Of a stretch of 64,000 bases of DNA, positions 45,905-59,640 are shown piece after piece. Positions within the stretch are counted from its first letter, which is position 1. The number at the start of each line of letters is the position of its first letter. The DNA is taken from the NCBI GenBank assembly GCA_963662155.1, contig OY759263.1, positions 31,908,266-31,972,265 of the forward strand, written 5' to 3'. Under the pieces are notes generated by a model. That model was not told where the DNA came from, searched no databases, and saw only the letters and a program-made list of their open reading frames with translations. This DNA is from Lamellibrachia columna (lineage: Eukaryota; Annelida; Polychaeta; Sabellida; Siboglinidae). The translations under genes were made by a program, and so were the position numbers.

Positions 45905-47920
45905 GCGCCATCTACATCAACTAAAGTTAACTGATCATATGAACGATGACGAAACTCTGATAGTTTTACATTCGCAATGTTCGCATTGTTTACATCACGA
46001 TTCCTACAGCTGACAGCTGCGTGCTTTCGACAAACATGTAAATTCCGACGGCGGGTTTTGCTCCGTGGTTTAAGATTCAAGCCACAAGGTCACGCTGCCG
46101 CGTGGAATTCGCTGGCAACTAGCCACGACTAGCGAACGTGACGCAGCGAAGTCACTACTACACGATCTCAGAAGTCGTCAAACCCACAACGTCATGTCGT
46201 AAGAGAAGAGCTACAGATTCACTACGCCGGGTAGACACCGCAGGAGGAACCAATTTACACGCACCTAGTAGCACAGGCCGTAGTAAACAGGCCAGACCAG
46301 TAAGCGTTCCAACAGCCAAGACGCGAGGTGAAATGGCCGGCATGCCATTCATTCCGAGCAATACCGGGCCCTCGCACCCAGCTGTAGCTGTGCACAGCGT
46401 CAACACTGTAATTTTGAAGTATCGCCGGAATGCCGCCATATATTCTACGTTTCCGTGCTGGAATAAATGTTAACTACATCGCACAAATAGCGGTTTGGAG
46501 CGTTGTTATTTAATTGTGGGACATGCATTACCGAATGCCAAATACACTCACGCAATCACTAAAGATCCGTAGCGATTCTGTGGTAAATTCGATAAAAAAA
46601 TATATTTTATATAGAAAAAAAGGAAAGGTTAACTTCCTCAGTTTAGATGTTTCGTTGTTATTCATTGGTCTCTGTCAATAATCAACGCATTGCAACTTAT
46701 TGTCAAACTCCAAACACCTTCTTGTTTTTTTGCAGTTTGCCGGATATATTGCCTTGCCATTATATCCAAGTAATCAAACTGGAAACAAAGCAGTCTTTCA
46801 AACAAACAAGCGGGAGGGATTTAGGGAAGAACACTGCTCCAGGGAACATTGGGAGCACGAGAAATTGGACATAAGACAACGCTGCACAAACTTGTGGACA
46901 AACCGTTGTTCTGTTGTTCACATATTTGCTGAAGCAACACAGTCGCTCTAGGAAGACATTAATTAATTCAACCAGTGCATTTCCACACAAAATTCCCTGT
47001 GGCCAAAAATCCCGTTGACAGGTTTTCGGAAAGGCAAAGCCCGTGGGACCTTGGGCAATGCGCATCTACGCAAATGTTATCTTGGTTGGCCGTCGGCGGA
47101 ACGTCGACGGACCGACGGCTGTCTTCACGACGTGCCACGTCACCGGCCCCATGGGAAAGAGGAAACGAACTAGTGTCCCATAAAATGTGGCGTTGGGTAG
47201 GAAACAGTGGCGCCATTACAGTGCCGGCGATCGACGCAGCGAAGAAAACGCTAAAATCGGAAATACGCAACACGCGGTGGAGTATTCGCAGTAGCGTGGG
47301 AAGATGTTTTGCCGTTGTCTTCCGTCGTAACCTGTACGCAACTGGCGAGACTTTCGTTGCAGCCAATTAGGTTTCTGGTTTGTGTTTCTGGTTTTTTCGT
47401 CCCTACTTCCCTGCAGCAGCCACCACCGCCGACGCCTTCTTAAATTTTATGACTTGTTCAACACGAAACCACACAGCGCGCTGCGCTCAACAAACGGACG
47501 TTGTTAGGCGACGACCATTTGACCCCGAGTCGTGACGTCAATAAGCCGATACGTTACTCGCGAGATTTACAGCGTTATTTACACAGGAAGTGGCGCTCGC
47601 AGAGTCAGACTGTTTTGGCGCTGTGGATGTCTCCGGGCATTATCCGTGTCGTTTCGGATGTCCTTGTAGTGGGGACTCGTGATTCATCCCGGCGTCAGAG
47701 TTGGAATGTCACGGAGGAGGAGGAAGGCACCTCCCCATCCATCATTCCCGTGTCACTGCCAGCGTCTGATGCATTGCCAGTTGACGACAGCCGAATCGCT
47801 GTGCTCGGTTTTGTCGCGCGTTTTTACCTGGAGACATGTTGTTTGTTTTCTGTGCTTTGGAATCGTTGACATACATAACTGGGTAGGGATGTAGGACAGT
47901 ACGTCTCGCGTGATGGTGTT
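45905..47920. other. Intergenic, no gene recognised
   Basis: Unique-looking DNA with several overlapping frames open on both strands (46138-46473, 46968-47370, 47501-47869). None shows a motif I recognise, so none is called. Confidence 0.4.
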
Positions 47921-47924
47921 TACG

Positions 47925-47985
47925 CACACTCACACTCACACGCACACGCACACGCGCACACAGCCGCGCACACACACACGCGCGC

Positions 47986-48079
<94 letters not shown>

Positions 48080-48080
48080 C
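47925..48080. repeat. (AC)n with CG-rich ends
   Basis: ACTC/ACGC, then pure AC, ending in CGCGCGCGCGCGCGC, a strong Z-DNA-type tract. Confidence 0.95.
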
Positions 48081-48628
48081 GGTGGCGGCAGTTGTCGGAC
48101 TAGATACTCCCGTTGTTATCATTCCGTGCTATGATTTTGGCTAGAAATCTTGACGGCATCATTGTGGTCAGCACGGCTAAGAATGAAGTGCAATGCAGGT
48201 GATCTTGAATATTATTCCATGTTGAAGGTAGACGTGGCAGAGCAACAGAATCTTACACGCGTACCTTAAGAATTACGTCCGAGGCCCGTGTTTTTGTTAA
48301 TATACTATATTTTAATATTGTAGTAACAGGGAAGAATTAATTCAGTGCCTTGATATGATGCTTCACGGTTCCAGTGTGATCTACCTCGTGACGTCGAATC
48401 CTGTGGTCGCCGTCACACGTCGTGTCTCCCACTTAATGTTGTATAGGTTATGTAACTGTGCTAATTTAAATATAACTACATACCAATAATATGCCTGCTT
48501 TTGTGCTACTATAAGTTCACTTCCTTCACATAAAACCTAGCGTTATACGGTGTCCAAATTTGCAACTGGATTCGGTTGTGCGTTTTGACAAAGGGCGTCA
48601 GTTACAATACCACGATCAAGACACCACC

Positions 48629-48805
48629 TTCGACCGCAGTCGCAGTGCCGAGCGCCCTCGACAGCAGTGGCAGTGCCGAGCGCCCTCGACCGCAGTCGCA
48701 GTGCCGAGCGCCCTCGACCGCAGTCGCAGTGCCGAGCGCCCTCGACCGCAGTGACAGTGCCGAGCGCCCTCGACCGCAGTGGCAGTGCCGAGCGCCTTCG
48801 ACGAT
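48629..48805. repeat. 28 bp tandem repeat, 6 copies
   Basis: Unit TCGACCGCAGTCGCAGTGCC plus GAGCGCCC, CpG-rich. Confidence 0.95.
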
Positions 48806-49207
48806 GGCCAGTAGGAGCCGGCTGGCTACGAATACGTAGTAACCGACCAATTATGTTGTAAACTATTTAGGTATTGATTAACGTTAATTATTGTGGATAA
48901 CGATGAGATCGATTACACGTAAAAGTACGGTACGTAGTATTTGGAGTAATATATAAAACCCGTGTATGTAGACTGTCGACTCATGCATATTCTGGAATCA
49001 TATTATAAACGTGAAGCGTATCGTTTCTGTTAAGCGTACCATGACTGTCTAGCGTCAACCATCGACAAATGCAAAATGTCATATTGTTGTATTAATTAGG
49101 GCCTTCAATGTTGCTTTGAAGTTCAACGTACCTCGTTTTCAAACAAAATAGAAAGCTTCCTTCTGCGTTGTCCACAGTAGCGCAAAATTTGTGCGAAAGG
49201 AATGGGT

Positions 49208-49605
49208 TCAATAAATCAAATTACGATAAAGTTGTGTGTACATATTCTCGTTTGCTGCTATAAAGCATGAAACCCCTAACCCAACACTGCAGGCGTCGTG
49301 CGTTATGCAGCCTACTTTACCAATTATCTTCGATGACATTTTCGAACAGTCAAGGTTGGGTTTATGAAAGAGCTGCTGACGGCTGCAATGCGGTAAACAG
49401 ATAGGTGCGTGTGGTTTGTCCCTATAGCCAGCGGTTATAGGCTCCATGACTGCCTCACAGCTGCGCTCGATGGGGTCTATGCCGCTGCCATTATACCGAG
49501 ATATATATCGAGATAACGTTAATCCAATAATGCCGTCAATAAATCCAGACAGGCTTGCTATGGCACACTCGTCAAATGCCAGTAGTAAATAGACCCACGT
49601 ACACA
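49208..49605 (-). other. Open reading frame of unknown significance
   Basis: 132 codons on the minus strand without low-complexity sequence, with several Cys residues (FDECAIASLSG near the start, GCITHDACSVGLGVSCF near the end). I recognise no family. There is no ATG at the start and no convincing splice acceptor upstream. It is listed only because it is non-repetitive and longer than most random frames here. Confidence 0.15.
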
Positions 49606-49893
49606 AGTTACAACCGATTCAGTTGGGATACAGACTGTTGATCAACTGTGAATCAAATACATTTATTATAAGGTTGATGCAATCATTGTTTAATTTAATT
49701 GTTATAAGTTTCGTGAATGAGTTGCTAAATGGAAATTAAAGACGGATACAGTAATTATGATTCAATAAATGTTTCCAGGAAAATCATATGATCACCGTTA
49801 TTTCGCATTGTTATTGTCCGTCGACTAAACTCGTGGTGATCGATGTATCATCGAAGTTGATATTTGTGTTCGGTGCAACAATGCGTTGTAGCC

Positions 49894-49962
49894 TACTGGG
49901 GACCCGACGCCGAACTACCGGGGACCCGACGCCGAACTACCGGGGACCCGACGCCGAACTAA
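49894..49962. repeat. 22 bp tandem repeat, three copies
   Basis: CCGGGGACCCGACGCCGAAC plus TA; first copy slightly different. Confidence 0.93.
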
Positions 49963-50213
49963 AAAACATCGCAACAATTTAGCGTTAAAATATATTACCT
50001 CGCGTTGACACTAAAATGCATTATATTACGTAGCTTATTGCCAATATTTAATAAAATGGCGACGATTTAATAATAATTTTGTTCTTCAATGATATATTGA
50101 AGTTACATCCATCTACAATTTTTTCTGCGATTCATATGTTGTTAATATGACGCTATTGAATATCATCCAACTTTTAAGAATTTCTGTGGCACATTTTACC
50201 CAATATATAATAC

Positions 50214-50800
<587 letters not shown>

Positions 50801-50824
50801 TTTGTTTTTGCTTGTGACAATTAA

Positions 50825-52780
50825 GTCGATTTATTTTAGAATTCCACGAAACACAAGACAAGATATGTTGTCCTTTAAAAGAAAGCGTTACGCTTGACAA
50901 AATTACGAGTGACTATCCGTGCCCCATTAAAAATTAACATGGCAGTTGTTTACAAGGAAACTAACTGCACGAGAAAGAAACGCGAACAAAAACGTGTTTT
51001 GGTGATTAACAACATTACCATTGATACAGTGATCGGTCGGTGCATGGTGAGCGATGGAATCAAGTGAATGCGCACTGCAACCTTTGGAACGCCGGAACGA
51101 ACGGCACGCGAACACATAGCACTGTTTATCGTTGGCCGTTATGTAAGCATTCGTGTGCTCGCGACTGCACGCAATATTGGCAAATGTTTGATCGGCCCGT
51201 CTACCGGCCCTTCGCGTACTCTGGCGCACATACGCTAGCTAAGGTACGGATGGCACGAATTAAATAAATCAAAAGAAACAAAGGTAACAGGTCATCAAGT
51301 CAAACACGTCACACGTAATTTTACAAAAGTGAAATCCAGAGGTAATTATGTGGGTGAAAACATGATAATTAGTATCAGTACGAATTGTTATCTTATTTAT
51401 TTATGAACATCATAGCATTAGAAGTAATATTGGTTGTCCCCTTAGACAATCACAGAGGTACGTAGTTACAATGCTTACAAGTCAAAGTAATTTGTTCGTC
51501 CAGTCATAAGTCACGTAGGCGTCGATTCTGCTCACGATTCGTGTCACGGGAGTCAACACAGTAATGAGCAGACCTTCGTGATGAGAAAACTAGCAATATT
51601 TTAATTAAAAATCTACACGGGAATCTCCTATTATTCCATGCGACACCCACATTTTACGCTGGTCTGTATTGTTTATATTATTTAGTTGCATCAATGTGAT
51701 TGTTAAATAAAATGTTTAACAACGTAATTACACATTTTTTAACACGATTTCTGATAGTACTGATAATTTGTTATTTTTCATTATTAATATTAGTAAAACC
51801 GTGAATTTTGACCAATTTACTTTAAATGGAAGCGTTATTATGACACGAATTTGCTAAATACAAACACGCGCAAACACCAACAATAAGATACTGGTCAAGT
51901 ATGTCGATCCGGAATCTTGTTATATATCACTCTTGGTGCACTTGCAAGTATAAGTAGTAAATACATTTTATTAGGACACGACTTGTCGTTTTGAATCGTA
52001 CAACCTGACGCAACCGCTGCCGTAATAATTATTGTGTATTTCGATCCGGGGTCTCGTCAAATCTCACTCCGGGTAGTCGTGTGTGGGCACCGTGACGTAA
52101 TAGGAGATACACCGTGACGTAATATGAGATACACCGTGACTTGATAGGAGATACACAGTAAACTCAACTGCATACTACATATGCGACTGTACATGTGGCA
52201 CGATGCTGCATCAGTCATGTGATACTCAACCTCTTTCATATTATTTTTAATAATTATAACCGACAGCGGAGCACTTTGATTATGATACACCTCGTCAGAG
52301 TGGAGCGACTGCCACCAGTGTCAGCCCGTCGCTTGATGTCACATTGGGAGCACCTGGCTATTGTTACAAGGAGGTATAACATGCAGACGTATCCAGTGAA
52401 AACATGACACATGATAATGGTAATAAGAACACTTGTATACGTCGACATATGTCTGGACAAAGTTAATTCAACGACGATTTAAAAATGTGCAAATGGGTAT
52501 TGTTTTTGTTTTTTAAGCAGTTTAACGTATGTTTAGCATTTCGTTTTTGTCATCGACGCATCCCCGGTATCGTAAATCTACAACGTGACAGGTCTACTAC
52601 AATGGAATGTCAACTTACCGTAATGAAACAAACGGCAGCAGACGACACTTTCCGAGTCGATCGATTCCACTTCACACCACTTTGCAGAATTGACGTCCCG
52701 TGTTGGTCAGTGAAATAATTGTCAACCCTCACTGTTGTGTTCTTTTACAATGAACAACTGCGTTTATGGAATGATGACTG
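50825..52780. other. Intergenic, no gene recognised
   Basis: AT-rich unique DNA with a small CACCGTGACGTAATA-type triplication at 52089-52155. Nothing coding recognised. Confidence 0.45.
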
Positions 52781-52784
52781 TCGC

Positions 52785-53290
52785 ACAACCAGTTGAGTGT
52801 GTTCGACCGCCTTGCGTGTGGGTCTCGCCCGTGGCAGAGCCCGAAGACACGCGCGTCGCCGGAAGCAAGCTGAGAAGGAGCGGGACGTGCGAGCGACGTA
52901 AACCGGTCGGACGGAATGGAGCAGGAACGACCGCGTAACTTGTGTTAAGTCTTGCACTGCGTGTACGACTCAGCGACCGGGCAGCGAGCGCTGGATTCAA
53001 TCGAGCTCTGGGTGCCTTCGGCGCCGGGTCGTATTACCAATTTCTCGCCGTAACTCGGCCCGCTAGTCGCCTGCCTGGCGCCATGACCCGCGCTCGGCCC
53101 AGGCCCCGCCCATTTCAGCGGGTCACGTGACGGATGTCAGTCGAGGGAAGGCTTCCCACCTGGCAGTGGGGTGTGACCCTCGAAGGCTGCAGTCGTCAGT
53201 AGTTGACCCTTGGAGAACCCCCGGACGCCGAAGCCGGGACAATGGGTAGGCTGCTCCGGGCGACTTGCACAGATCCCCTCGTCCATGCTG
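52785..53290. promoter_or_regulatory. CpG-rich island-like stretch
   Basis: The most CpG-rich unique part of the right half. It includes CCCCGCCC (GC box type) near 53104 and the palindromic E-box GTCACGTGAC at 53122-53131. It could be a promoter of an unseen gene, but no exon was recognised nearby. Confidence 0.25.
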
Positions 53291-53522
53291 TGGCGCAGAG
53301 AATAACCACAGTTCGATCTTTTTTTTTAATAAATAATCGGTTGTTGGTATCTAAAAATCCTCCTCAGAAGTTAGGATATATCAACATTTCCTATAGGTTG
53401 CGATTGAAATCGATTACTTAGAATCCGTTGTCTTCAGCCACGTGGGCGGGTCTTTGGTTCCGCTCACTTCTTCTCAATTCTCCTTCGGTAATCTTCTTTT
53501 CTCTCCATTTCTTCGCAAGCTC

Positions 53523-53575
53523 GTTCATTTACCCCCTATCGACACGTTCATTTACCCCCTATCGACACGTTCCCT
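53523..53575. repeat. 24 bp tandem duplication
   Basis: TTCATTTACCCCCTATCGAC plus ACG, twice. Confidence 0.9.
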
Positions 53576-54270
53576 TGAAATCTTCCTTCTATCCTTCACT
53601 TCTTGTGATGTGTCGTAACCAGTTCGTCTGACTTTTATTCATAACCTAAGTTCGAAATGCGGTGTCTAGAACAATTTTACTTTAAACGGTCGTTCAAATG
53701 TCACTTCTCCTTTCTGATATAAGGTCATCACCTTTCTGTTTTGTCTGACTTACTTTGCGTGTTATTTTTGCTGTGCATTGTGTCGTTCGTGCATGGTTCA
53801 TGTATTGAGAACGAGGTTACCGTTCAAACAATAACGTGACATAATACAAAACAATGCGCAGTCTGTTGTAAAATAAATGACTCCCGGAACGAGCGAAGCG
53901 CGGAGACCATATTCACAAAATATCGGAATAGTGCAGGCAAAGCATTTATATATTGCGACCGGTTTTTCCCATATGGATGACACCGCAAATTTCGTCTTCG
54001 TCATATTTTCTCAACATAATTCGTTATGGCGTCGTGCGTCACCCAACGTCGACATTGTCATAAAATGTGTCAGGCGTCATCTAAAAATTACAATTCCTAC
54101 TGTGATGATTATTTCGCCGTCACGTACAATTCTCGTCACGTACGGGTGTGCTCCGTGTATCGTTGATTAAAACTGTGAGACGGTCATAGCGGTACTATTT
54201 TCATTCCGAATAATATTACGGAATAAAGTTATCTTATCGAAATGAGGCCTTCGTTACGTTTTCGTAATTT

Positions 54271-57046
54271 CCAGTACTTCCATGTACTGTCAATACTGTC
54301 GATGCCATACTAGGGAAGTACTTCCATGTACTGTCAATACTGTCGATGCCATACTAGGGAAGTACTTCCATGTACTGTCAATACTGTCGATGCCATACTA
54401 GGGAAGCACTTCCATGTACTGTCAATACTGTCGATGCCATACTAGGGAAGTACTTCCATGTACTGTCAATACTGTCGATGCCATACTAGGGAAGTACTTC
54501 CATGTACTGTCAATACTGTCGATGCCATACTAGGGAAGTACTTCCATGTACTGTCAATACTGTCGATGCCATACTAGGGAAGTACTTCCATGTACTGTCA
54601 ATACTGTCGATGCCATACTAGGGAAGTACTTCCATGTACTGTCAATACTGTCGATGCCATACTAGGGAAGTACTTCCATGTACTGTCAATACTGTCGATG
54701 CCATACTAGGGAAGTACTTCCATGTACTGTCAATACTGTCGATGCCATACTAGGGAAGTACTTCCATGTACTGTCAATACTGTCGATGCCATACTAGGGA
54801 AGCACTTCCATGTACTGTCAATACTGTCGATGCCATACTAGGGAAGCACTTCCATGTACTGTCAATACTGTCGATGCCATACTAGGGAAGCACTTCCATG
54901 TACTGTCAATACTGTCGATGCCATACTAGGGAAGCACTTCCATGTACTGTCAATACTGTCGATGCCATACTAGGGAAGCACTTCCATGTACTGTCAATAC
55001 TGTCGATGCCATACTAGGGAAGCACTTCCATGTACTGTCAATACTGTCGATGCCATACTAGGGAAGCACTTCCATGTACTGTCAATACTGTCGATGCCAT
55101 ACTAGGGAAGCACTTCCATGTACTGTCAATACTGTCGATGCCATACTAGGGAAGCACTTCCATGTACTGTCAATACTGTCGATGCCATACTAGGGAAGTA
55201 CTTCCATGTACTGTCAATACTGTCGATGCCATACTAGGGAAGTACTTCCATGTACTGTCAATACTGTCGATGCCATACTAGGGAAGTACTTCCATGTACT
55301 GTCAATACTGTCGATGCCATACTAGGGAAGTACTTCCATGTACTGTCAATACTGTCGATGCCATACTAGGGAAGTACTTCCATGTACTGTCAATACTGTC
55401 GATGCCATACTAGGGAAGTACTTCCATGTACTGTCAATACTGTCGATGCCATACTAGGGAAGTACTTCCATGTACTGTCAATACTGTCGATGCCATACTA
55501 GGGAAGTACTTCCATGTACTGTCAATACTGTCGATGCCATACTAGGGAAGTACTTCCATGTACTGTCAATACTGTCGATGCCATACTAGGGAAGTACTTC
55601 CATGTACTGTCAATACTGTCGATGCCATACTAGGGAAGTACTTCCATGTACTGTCAATACTGTCGATGCCATACTAGGGAAGTACTTCCATGTACTGTCA
55701 ATACTGTCGATGCCATACTAGGGAAGTACTTCCATGTACTGTCAATACTGTCGATGCCATACTAGGGAAGCACTTCCATGTACTGTCAATACTGTCGATG
55801 CCATACTAGGGAAGCACTTCCATGTACTGTCAATACTGTCGATGCCATACTAGGGAAGCACTTCCATGTACTGTCAATACTGTCGATGCCATACTAGGGA
55901 AGCACTTCCATGTACTGTCAATACTGTCGATGCCATACTAGGGAAGCACTTCCATGTACTGTCAATACTGTCGATGCCATACTAGGGAAGCACTTCCATG
56001 TACTGTCAATACTGTCGATGCCATACTAGGGAAGCACTTCCATGTACTGTCAATACTGTCGATGCCATACTAGGGAAGCACTTCCATGTACTGTCAATAC
56101 TGTCGATGCCATACTAGGGAAGCACTTCCATGTACTGTCAATACTGTCGATGCCATACTAGGGAAGCACTTCCATGTACTGTCAATACTGTCGATGCCAT
56201 ACTAGGGAAGCACTTCCATGTACTGTCAATACTGTCGATGCCATACTAGGGAAGCACTTCCATGTACTGTCAATACTGTCGATGCCATACTAGGGAAGCA
56301 CTTCCATGTACTGTCAATACTGTCGATGCCATACTAGGGAAGCACTTCCATGTACTGTCAATACTGTCGATGCCATACTAGGGAAGTACTTCCATGTACT
56401 GTCAATACTGTCGATGCCATACTAGGGAAGTACTTCCATGTACTGTCAATACTGTCGATGCCATACTAGGGAAGTACTTCCATGTACTGTCAATACTGTC
56501 GATGCCATACTAGGGAAGTACTTCCATGTACTGTCAATACTGTCGATGCCATACTAGGGAAGTACTTCCATGTACTGTCAATACTGTCGATGCCATACTA
56601 GGGAAGTACTTCCATGTACTGTCAATACTGTCGATGCCATACTAGGGAAGTACTTCCATGTACTGTCAATACTGTCGATGCCATACTAGGGAAGTACTTC
56701 CATGTACTGTCAATACTGTCGATGCCATACTAGGGAAGTACTTCCATGTACTGTCAATACTGTCGATGCCATACTAGGGAAGTACTTCCATGTACTGTCA
56801 ATACTGTCGATGCCATACTAGGGAAGTACTTCCATGTACTGTCAATACTGTCGATGCCATACTAGGGAAGTACTTCCATGTACTGTCAATACTGTCGATG
56901 CCATACTAGGGAAGTACTTCCATGTACTGTCAATACTGTCGATGCCATACTAGGGAAGTACTTCCATGTACTGTCAATACTGTCGATGCCATACTAGGGA
57001 AGTACTTCCATGTACTGTCAATACTGTCGATGCCATACTAGGGAAG
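54271..57046. repeat. 44 bp satellite array, about 63 copies
   Basis: Almost invariant unit GTACTTCCATGTACTGTCAA-TACTGTCGATGCCATACTAG-GGAA. The only common variant is GTACTTCC versus GCACTTCC, arranged in blocks: T (with one C), then about 9 C, 13 T, 14 C, 15 T. The T form makes a perfect 12 bp palindrome GGAAGTACTTCC at each junction; the C form breaks it. Confidence 0.98.
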
Positions 57047-57049
57047 CAG

Positions 57050-57515
57050 TAATACGTACACATTATTTGAAAATCCACTTGACAAACCAAAATCATGGCA
57101 CGTTTTAACCGAATCGACTGTTGATATTGCTCAGATCGATGACCCTGCCACAACAGGACTCGACGCTTTTATTCTTGGTAATCTTTAGGCCCTAGACTTT
57201 TACTGCATCACGTCTGTTTTGCAACTTAAGCCAATACGTTAATGAGCTAGAACGGCAATTAAGACTAACTGCTATAAATAGTTAATAAATCCGTTATCAC
57301 AGATCCAATGGTTTTCCAGACACGAACGGACGATTGTTTTATGGCGCTCTGCATGTCCCAGCATGCATCAGGCTATGATTAAAGATGTGTCATGATTTCA
57401 TATGGCGTTTAAATTCATTATCTTTGGGTTTTGTAATCTAAGTACAAAACGTCAATTACTTGTGTCGTACTGTATCTCTTTCTATGGTGTATGTCTCTGG
57501 AACTTGCAAGATAAA
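57050..57515. other. Intergenic, no feature recognised
   Basis: AT-rich unique DNA between two tandem arrays. Confidence 0.5.
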
Positions 57516-57518
57516 TAT

Positions 57519-57962
57519 GTAGATGAGTGTTATACTACATGGCTCTTCACGGTAGTGGTTCACATATGTAGATGAGTGTTATACTATACATGGTTCTTCA
57601 CGGTAGTAGTTCACATATGTAGATGAGTGTTATACTACATGGCTCTTCACGGTAGTGGTTCACATATGTAGATGAGTGTTATACTACATGGCTCTTCACG
57701 GTAGTGGTTCACATATGTAGATGAGTGTTATACTACATGGCTCTTCACGGTAGTGGTTCACATATGTAGATGAGTGTTATACTACATGGCTCTTCACGGT
57801 AGTGGTTCACATATGTAGATGAGTGTTATACTACATGGCTCTTCACGGTAGTGGTTCACATATGTAGATGAGTGTTATACTACATGGCTCTTCACGGTAG
57901 TGGTTCACATATGTAGATGAGTGTTATACTACATGGCTCTTCACGGTAGTGGTTCACATATG
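57519..57962. repeat. 49 bp tandem repeat, 9 copies
   Basis: Unit CATATGTAGATGAGTGTTAT-ACTACATGGC-TCTTCACGGTAGTGGTTCA. The second copy has a two-base insertion (TATACATGG). Confidence 0.95.
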
Positions 57963-58145
57963 TCTAGAAGTTTCAATTACATATTGTCACAATTCAAAGT
58001 TGATGTCACGACCTTCTGTAATATGAACACTAATTATTATTATAATATCATTCAAAACCATTATCAAGAAGGGCTGGATGAGAAACTACTAAACAAAATT
58101 TCATTTGCAAATGATGTGTTGTACAATAATAAAGAATGCGTGTAG
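57963..58145 (+). pseudogene. Short coding-like remnant after the 49 bp array
   Basis: About 60 codons with protein-like composition (SFNYILSQFKVDVTTF, then NHYQEGLDEKLLNKISFAND) up to TAG at 58143-58145. No family was recognised; it could be a transposon remnant. The frame is open back into the array only by chance. Confidence 0.2.
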
Positions 58146-58320
58146 CGCTTCTTTTTTAATCAAATACGAGTTGCTCTCATTGGTCTCTGTTTTATGTTTT
58201 ATTTACCCTGTAAACATTGTCTTAACACAATTGTACACATTGTAGTACGAATACATATATTATTATTTGCAGTAGAAATCGCCAGACCAGAAAGAGAAAA
58301 CGACGCTAATATCCGAGTTA

Positions 58321-58795
58321 CCAGAGAATGTGGCAATAGAACCAACAGAGCGATGCGTTGGGAGGGCTGTGTGGCAGTATCGTCAAATCTGAAGCTTGCG
58401 CTGATGTTGGAAACGGCTTGCAGACCGGTCGCCGGACTGCTGCTGTTGGAAACCAGAGAATGTGGCAACAGAACCAACAGAGCGATGCGTTGGGAGGGCT
58501 GTGTGGCAGTATCGTCAAATCTGAAGCTTGCGCTGATGTTGGAAACGGCTTGCAGACCGGTCGCCGGACTGCTGCTGTTGGAAACCAGAGAATGTGGCAA
58601 TAGAACCAACAGAGCGATGCGTTGGGAGGGCTGTGTGGCAGTATCGTCAAATCTGAAGCTTGCGCTGATGTTGGAAACGGCTTGCAGACCGGTCGCCGGA
58701 CTGCTGCTGTTGGAAACCAGAGAATGTGGCAATAGAACCAACAGAGCGATGCGTTGGGAGGGCTGTGTGGCAGTATCGTCAAATCTGAAGCTTGC
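58321..58795. repeat. 132 bp tandem repeat, about 3.6 copies
   Basis: Starts CCAGAGAATGTGGCAATAGA. It contains a 39 bp segment (CTTGCAGACCGGTCGCCGGA-CTGCTGCTGTTGGAAACGG) that forms its own array next door. 132 is a multiple of three, giving open frames of about 200 codons on both strands. Confidence 0.95.
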
Positions 58796-58834
58796 GCGCC
58801 TCAACATTTTATGAAATATTATTTCACGATGATG

Positions 58835-58991
58835 GATTGCAGACCGGTCACCGGACTGCTGCTGTTGGAAACGGCTTGCAGACCGGTCGCCGGACTGCTG
58901 CTGTTGGAAACGGCTTGCAGACCGGTCGCCGGACTGCTGCTGTTGGAAACGGCTTGCAGACCGGTCGCCGGACTGCTGCTGTTGGAAACGT
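58835..58991. repeat. 39 bp tandem repeat, four copies
   Basis: Re-amplified part of the 132 bp unit to its left. Confidence 0.95.
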
Positions 58992-59134
58992 GCTGAAGAC
59001 AGATTCCATCGAACCGGTGGTTGTCACATTTGGTTCAACCTATTTTCAATTATTTCCTGATCATTGTTAACTAGGCATAGCGTGCTATTAAGTTTCGCAT
59101 TCCATTCAGTGTGCAAAGTTACGATTCGGCTTTG

Positions 59135-59281
59135 ATAATAACAACAAAACTGTACCCGTTAATTGTTTTCATGTCACCCATCTTCGGAAACGTTTTCGCC
59201 AAATCAGCGACCATTTTGTTTTCGAGAAAATCAACATGGAAGATATTCCCCGTCATTTGTCCTCCAAACAAACCGGAGTAT
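59135..59281. repeat. Possible dispersed repeat shared with 15590-15740
   Basis: See the partner entry. The match is short and the call is weak. Confidence 0.25.
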
Positions 59282-59640
59282 GTGTTCGTACACTACGGAT
59301 CACACTGTCACTGAATCATGCATACTATGACATTGTTCGTACACTACGGATCACACTGTCACTGAATCATGCATACTATGACATTGTTCGTACACTGCGG
59401 ATTACACTGTCACTGAATCACGCATACTATGACATTGTTCGTACACTACGGATCACACTGTCACTGAATCATGCATACTATGACATTGTTCGTACACTAC
59501 GGATCACACTGTCACTGAATCATGCATACTATGACATTGTTCGTACACTACGGATCACACCTTCACTGATATACGCATACTATGACATTGTTCGTACACT
59601 ACGGATTACACCGTCACTGATACACGCATACTATGATGTT
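59282..59640. repeat. 51 bp tandem repeat, 7 copies
   Basis: Unit GTTCGTACACTACGGATCAC-ACTGTCACTGAATCATGCAT-ACTATGACATT. Divergence rises towards the right end. 51 is a multiple of three. Confidence 0.95.

Noticed and set aside
46045..46100. GGTTTAAGATTCAAGCC as a tRNA or SINE B box
   Set aside because: No matching A box and no foldable cloverleaf.
46968..47370. Overlapping 131-132 codon frames on both strands
   Set aside because: Mutually antisense, no motif, no splice context; likely chance in CpG-rich DNA.
58194..58814. Frames of about 200 codons on both strands
   Set aside because: Product of the 132 bp repeat.
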